Source: Alentia gelatinosa
Taxonomy: Eukaryota > Annelida > Polychaeta > Phyllodocida > Polynoidae
Assembly (NCBI GenBank): GCA_950022655.1
Contig: OX465579.1
Location: forward strand, 81,552,515 to 81,616,514
DNA length: 64,000 bases
Reading direction: 5' to 3'
In this document: positions 59,404 through 64,000 of the stretch, piece by piece
How the letters are laid out: every line of letters begins with the position of its first letter
How positions within the stretch are numbered: the stretch's first letter is position 1
Notes under the pieces: generated by a model
What the model saw: only the letters and a program-made list of their open reading frames with translations
Database searches by the model: none
Told to the model about the DNA's origin: nothing
Translations under genes and position numbers: made by a program

Positions 59404-60291
59404 TGGGGAGGAGAAGGAAGTTGGCGCCAGCCACATCGGTCGATGAATTTAATTCGGAGGACTTTAGATCTAATTTGGTGGATTCTGACTACGATCATCA
59501 AGAAGAATCAACTGACAACCCGGTGGAAGAAAGAGCGACCAGATCAACCGTGTCTTCAGGATCGGGGGAGCAGATAATGGATCGGATGAATCGTTTAGAG
59601 GCATCTTTATTCACCGTTATTGGACTTCTCCAGGAAAAGAAAGATTCTGTGTCGGTTCCTGCAGCTGTGTCGAATCAGTCAAGGTGCGGTCGGTGGGATT
59701 CAGAGTGACTGTATCAAAGACTGTGTGTTACCAGCATCGAAGACTACAATTGACCATGAAAACAAGACCAACGAAAAAGAGAAAGAGAAGTCAAAAACGG
59801 GTATTTATCTTTCTAAAAACTTTTTGAATGAAAATGAAAAACTTGTCACCATTGAAAAGTTGAATGTCATCAATCTTAAACTTTTGAAAGATTTAATTCA
59901 AAAAGGGGAAAAAGTGGAACCATTAGTTGAACACTTAATTTTGCTCTCGGAGAAAGCTGAAACAAAAGCGTTTACCAGCGAAGCACTTCTCAAATATGAT
60001 AACTCCGTTAAAGAAAGAGCGGAAAAGATAGGCATAAATGCCTTTGAGGGCATTGACCCGTCAGATATTGTTCGCTATTTGTCCTACGAAGGAACTGTCA
60101 ATGCGGCTATTTCCAAATCAAAAACTTTGAAAAAACCTGATAAAGTTGGCTATTGTAGGCTTTTCAATAGTGCTGATAACGCATGCAAGTTTAGCAACTG
60201 CAAATATAGGCATGTTTGTAGCGAATGCAATAACAAAAGTCACGGGGCCTATGATTGTAAATCCAGGAGTGGCCAATTCGCTAAGAAATGA
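59404..60291 (+). pseudogene. gag-like ORF of the YR retroelement, one frameshift
   Basis: The ATG at 59404 begins MGRRRKLAPATSVDEF, an acidic, Ser-rich N-terminus with a coiled-coil-like MDRMNRLEASLFTVIGLLQEKK. A one-base shift near 59690 moves the frame, which then runs through Lys/Glu-rich helices to a Cys-rich end (CRLFNSADNACKFSNCKYRH, then CSECNNKSHGAYDC). These are CCCH- and CCHC-like knuckles expected in a gag. It ends at TGA 60289-60291, after which the same frame stays open into pol. Confidence 0.75.
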
Positions 60292-62157
60292 TATGTTGGT
60301 GCCGAGCAATACTATTTCACTTCGGGTCACTATTGTGACAATGTATCAAGTAAGGAATGCGCTGGTTCTAAAAATAACCAAATTGATGACGTTACTGCCA
60401 GAAACGTTGTAAATACTGTTTGCTCTGAAGCACCGTCTGTAGATTCGTTATTCGTTAATGGCCAGGTTGTTTTAACGAATTCTGTTTTAAATGTTGATGC
60501 AGAATCTTTTTACCCATCAGAGATGGAGAAAGAAAGCGTTACGGATGTTTCAGCCTGTCGTTCAGGCTGTTGTGGTTGTTCTCATATTATAGGCGGGAAA
60601 AAGGCTCAGTTAAAGCCGTGTCGGGCCTATAAGTATATTTTTGATGCTAATCAAAATTCAAATTTGTCAGAAGAGGAAAAAAATTTCGTTTGGGACGGAA
60701 TTAATTGGGGTTTTAAAATTGTTGATTCTGATTGCTCGGTCTCTTATGACTGCGATAACTATAATTCAATTCTTGACGAAAAGTTTTACGATCAGATGTC
60801 TGATATTGTTATTGACGATATTGAAAACGATAGAATTTCGAAAGTCAGTGTCAAACCACAATGTATACATGCTCTAGGTGCCGTAGTTAAATCAAACGGT
60901 AAATAACGGCCTATAACAGATTGTTCTATGCCTATAAGCGGCAGTATCAATGACAATATGTGTAGTACTTTTACGGATATAACCTATAACTCGGTTTATT
61001 CGGCAGCAGAATGTCTAAATATCGGAGATTATTCAGTGGTGGTTGATCTAAAATCAGCTTATACATCCGTTAATGTATATTCAGAACACACTAAATATCA
61101 AGGCCTAAGATGGGACTTAGGCGAAGGTCCTGAACTTTTTTGTGATAATAGGCTTTGTTTTGGCCTTCGATGTGCACCAAGTATTTTTACCAAATCATCA
61201 AATTTTATCGTAGATTGTGCACATCAAGAAAACATACCGTTGGTTATAAATTATTTGGATGATTTCCTCATAATAGGCTCAACTTACGATGAATGCCTAG
61301 AGTATCGTGATAAATTCATTTCAATGGTAGAGACAATTGGTTTCGAAGTCTCTAGGGAAAAATTAACTTTTCCTGCAACTAAAACTATCTTTTTAGGAAT
61401 CACTATGGATAGTAATGATATGAGCTTGACTTTACCTCAAAGTAAAATTGATAAACTCAATAATTCCGTTCATGCTGCGTTGGAAAAAGGATCAGGAACT
61501 AAAAAAGACTTTGAAATCCTGGGAGGAATAATTTCTTTTTGCTCTCAAATAGTCAGGGGTGGAAGAACTTTCAGCAGGAGGTTTTTTGATTTGAGTGCTA
61601 GGACCCGTAGAGGTGTCAGTGTTAAAATAGATGCGGAAGCAAGGAAAGATCTTGAATGGTGGAAAGAATTTTCAGAAATTTTTAATGGTAGACCTATAAT
61701 TCAGACTAATTGTTCAGAACTGCCCATTGTTTCAGATTCTTCGGGGAAAGGTTTTGGAGTGTGGGCTGGCAAGGATTTTGTTTTTGGTACCTGGGATAAT
61801 TCGTTTTCTAATGATTATCTTTCGGATCATATTGTTGAGGGTCCCTCTGAGGACGTTGGGGATTTAAACATTAATGTTCTGGAATTGTGGCCCATTGTGG
61901 TCGGTTTAAAACGCTGGGGACAGGTCTATTCTGGTAGGAGTCACAATTCGGTGTGTATGGGTTGGTTAAGGGAAATTTTCTGGTTTTGTTTTGTTTTCAA
62001 CATTCAACTGGTAGCCTCTTATATTAGATCTGATGACAATATTTTGGCAGATTACTTATCCCGTATCACTTATAATGGTTATTTCGGTAAATGTATTAAA
62101 GTATTGGTGGATAATGGTATGTGTTGTTCTGTTGATCTTCAGGTTCTGGACTATTAG
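60292..62157 (+). pseudogene. Reverse transcriptase / RNase H of the YR retroelement, one internal stop
   Basis: The frame continues from the gag stop, reaches WDGINWGFKIVD and CIHALGAVVKSNGK, and meets a TAA at 60904-60906. It resumes at once with RPITDCSMPISGSINDNM, the normal continuation. The palm motifs VVVDLKSAYTSV, LCFGLRCAPSIF and INYLDDFLI (about 61250) are intact. RNase H residues are seen in LPIVSDSSGKGFGVW and NINVLELWPIV, and the C-terminal YIRSDDNILADYLSR matches DIRS-type elements. It ends at 62157. Confidence 0.87.
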
Positions 62158-62159
62158 AC

Positions 62160-62810
62160 CTTCAGTTCCAATCAGAGGTTTTTCTCATGTCAGGTATTTC
62201 AACAAATACAGCTAAGTCTAGGTCAAATCAACTCAACAAGTATCTTTCGTTTTGTTCAAGTTTTGATCTGGTTCCGTTTCCTTGTACGGCCTATCAAGCT
62301 GGAATTTACTCGGTTCATTTGTCTTCTACACTTTCTGCTAGTTCGGTCAAAAACTATTTGTCGGGGGTTTGGTTTTATCAAAAACTCCGTGGGTTTGAGG
62401 ATTTTTCTTCGGATTATAGGTTGAAGCTTATTCTGAAAGGTATAACCAAGTTGAAGGGTTCTCAGGTATCTCCTAGGCATTCGTTGTCTCAATGGGATCT
62501 ACTTCGGATTTTTTCTAAATTGTCTTTAGATGATAATTCGGATTTGGTTTTTTGGTTGGCTATTATCACTGGGTTTCGGGCACTTCTTCGTAAGTGCCAC
62601 TTTACTCTTTCTGATCATACTCTAAGGGTCAGGGATTTTGTTTTTGCAAGTGATCACTTGGAAATCAGGGTTCGTTCCTCGAAGACTGACCAGTTAGGTC
62701 AAAAACCACACTCTATATATTTGGGTATTCTGGAAAGTTCCCCGTTCTGTGATTTTTCGATGGCTAAGAAGGTTATTTTGTATTTCCAAATTTTCCAGGT
62801 CACCGGGTAG
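62160..62810 (+). pseudogene. Tyrosine recombinase of the YR retroelement, truncated
   Basis: It lies in a different frame overlapping the end of the reverse transcriptase, as usual for this class. An N-terminal core-binding domain (AKSRSNQLNKYLSFCSSF to SVKNYLSGVWFYQKL) is followed by the catalytic domain start, with FRALLRKCHF (first catalytic Arg) and SSKTDQLGQKPHSIYLG (beta-hairpin Lys). The H-x-x-R and the nucleophilic Tyr are absent because the frame runs into the palindrome at 62778 and stops at about 62810. Confidence 0.85.
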
Positions 62811-62911
62811 TAGATAAAGATCTACAGTGTTGGTGTTTGAAAATTTTTTCAAACACCAACACTGTAGATCTTTATCTACTACCCGGTGACCTGGAAAATT
62901 TGGAAATACAA
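62778..62911. repeat. Perfect 66-bp inverted repeat with 2-nt loop
   Basis: Bases 62778-62843 are identical to the reverse complement of 62846-62911, all 66 positions, separated by TT. The left arm begins inside the recombinase coding sequence. Either the element was cut and its end folded back, or the join is a sequencing or assembly fold-back artefact. Confidence 0.95.
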
Positions 62912-63617
62912 TTTCACATCTCTCGCAGTCCAGATTGCAAGCCTGACCAGGTAAACAAACAGTCACAGGGCTGACTGAGGGGGTAGGGAACCAGACCCAT
63001 ACACCCCCTCCACACACAGAACTGTCAGACAAGCCACAGGCTGACAAAACAATAAACATACACATATGTGAAAACTCTCACCCTGCAATGCAGACAGAAA
63101 TGTATCTGATGAGCCAGACGATGGCGAAACTGCACACATATAATCATGTTTTGGAGGAAAGCCAAGTAAACAGGAAGACCACCATGACAGTGGACCAAGG
63201 GCAAGGCCGTTTGGAGAGAACACACCCCTCTAAACAACCAACCACAACTCCAAAACAACAGTGTTTACATGTTACCACAGACAACCACGGTTCCACCCAA
63301 TGAGAGGAGTGCAGAACCGGAAATCAGCGGAAAATGCGCGAAATTCTGTGGTTCAAATACCTTACCTGGTCAGTAGTGCAGTCATACCTCGGTCTCTCAA
63401 CACGCCTCGTTCCCTGATATTCTATCTTCTTTTTGTTGAGACCAGTCCACTGTACCATACGCTAGATCCGTGTGACTTTACTGTTCCTAGAACGTGAAGA
63501 CTCGCTCGATCTGCTTTATTTCCCACCATAAGTTGGGGGAACATCCAGGACTCGAGATCACGACTATAGTCTTTCTCGTTGTCCGCTTTTCCAATCTGTA
63601 CAAGACAGGATACTACG
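62912..63617 (+). other. Region upstream of the last gene
   Basis: No exon is recognised. The stretch is of mixed composition with several CA-rich runs and should contain the 5' UTR and promoter of the following gene. Short minus-strand frames here are not supported by any family resemblance. Confidence 0.45.
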
Positions 63618-63815
63618 ATGTCAACTAATCCGGAGGGATCGACATCGGAAGCATCGGCAGCTCCGACCGCCATGCAAACTCAACCAACGCCAGCGATGGC
63701 GGAAACCTCGGGAGAACGCCAGCCGTCAACCCCGAGCACCAAAGGCACGAAGCGAAAGTTCTCGTGGACGGCGGAACCGGAGGAAACAGACGATACTCCA
63801 AACCCGCCGACAAAT
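63618..63815 (+). CDS. First coding exon of an unrecognised gene (partial)
   Basis: 66 codons from the first ATG after an in-frame TAG (about 63567), ending at PNPPTN with a consensus gtaagt donor in phase 0. The peptide is Ser/Thr/Pro/Ala/Glu-rich and looks disordered, with a basic patch KGTKRKFSW that could be a nuclear-localisation signal or the start of a DNA-binding domain. GC content and CpG frequency are clearly higher than in the neighbouring introns. The frame happens to stay open past the donor to the end of the window, so an unspliced reading is possible. No family is recognised. Confidence 0.6.
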
Positions 63816-64000
63816 GTAAGTACTCTGTTTTTCAAACGCATCAAATGCAATAAACAACTCAAACTGAGCGAATGCTTCACTCCCAATCGTGACCGCACGC
63901 TGGTACCGCACGTCCACCAGTTGAACGTTGTAACACATAGCGGCGGCGCCGTGAACAAGCGCGCACATACAAACGGAGTTAGCGACAGCTGTAATTTGCG

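Larger units (their letters stand above)
59160..62777 (+). mobile_element. DIRS/Ngaro-like tyrosine-recombinase retroelement, 3'-truncated
   Basis: The order is leader (59160-59403), gag-like frame, reverse transcriptase / RNase H, and tyrosine recombinase in an overlapping frame. This is the signature of YR retroelements. There is no integrase and no methyltransferase domain. The recombinase is cut off at 62778, where a perfect palindrome starts, so the right terminal repeats are missing. Confidence 0.85.

Overview
The window is metazoan nuclear DNA. It is AT-rich and intron-rich, with GT-AG introns of 0.5 to 11.7 kb, abundant microsatellites and dense mobile DNA of many classes. The mix of tRNA-derived SINE, tyrosine-recombinase retroelement, fold-back MITEs and long satellite array, together with the frequent tacatgta-like words, suggests a marine lophotrochozoan, most likely a mollusc. 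That assignment is an inference.

Two host genes can be reconstructed end to end with matching splice phases. The first is a six-exon plus-strand gene (11076-33526) for a 181-residue EF-hand protein of the calmodulin / myosin light chain type. The second is a two-exon minus-strand gene (49131-38932) for a 298-residue cytosolic sulfotransferase. A third candidate is a first coding exon at 63618-63815 whose gene runs off the window.

The most striking object lies inside the sulfotransferase intron. It is an 8.2 kb DNA transposon (40525-48739) with 29-bp perfect terminal inverted repeats, inserted in a (TA)n tract. It carries a six-exon minus-strand gene whose exons join in phase into a roughly 930-residue DDE-like transposase candidate, broken by one single-base frameshift. 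About 21 copies of an 18-bp motif (GTCGTTTCGTAGAATGAC and its complement) are spread over the element, often as divergent pairs. The terminal repeat looks like a gapped variant of the same motif.

Layout: 1-1960, no gene seen; 1960-6655, a 17-copy 202-bp satellite bracketed by near-identical inverted minisatellite arms; 6.7-11 kb, intergenic with a fold-back MITE; 11-33.5 kb, the EF-hand gene, whose introns hold a LINE fragment, a Ty3/gypsy pol relic and fold-back elements; 33.5-38.9 kb, intergenic; 38.9-49.1 kb, the sulfotransferase gene with SINE and transposon; 50.9-53.2 kb, a duplicated and broken LINE; 54.1-54.8 kb, a PIF/Harbinger-type MITE with TAA duplications; 56.3-58.6 kb, a LINE reverse transcriptase with one stop; 59.2-62.8 kb, a DIRS/Ngaro-like tyrosine-recombinase retroelement cut off by a perfect 66-bp palindrome; 63.6 kb to the end, the start of an unrecognised gene.
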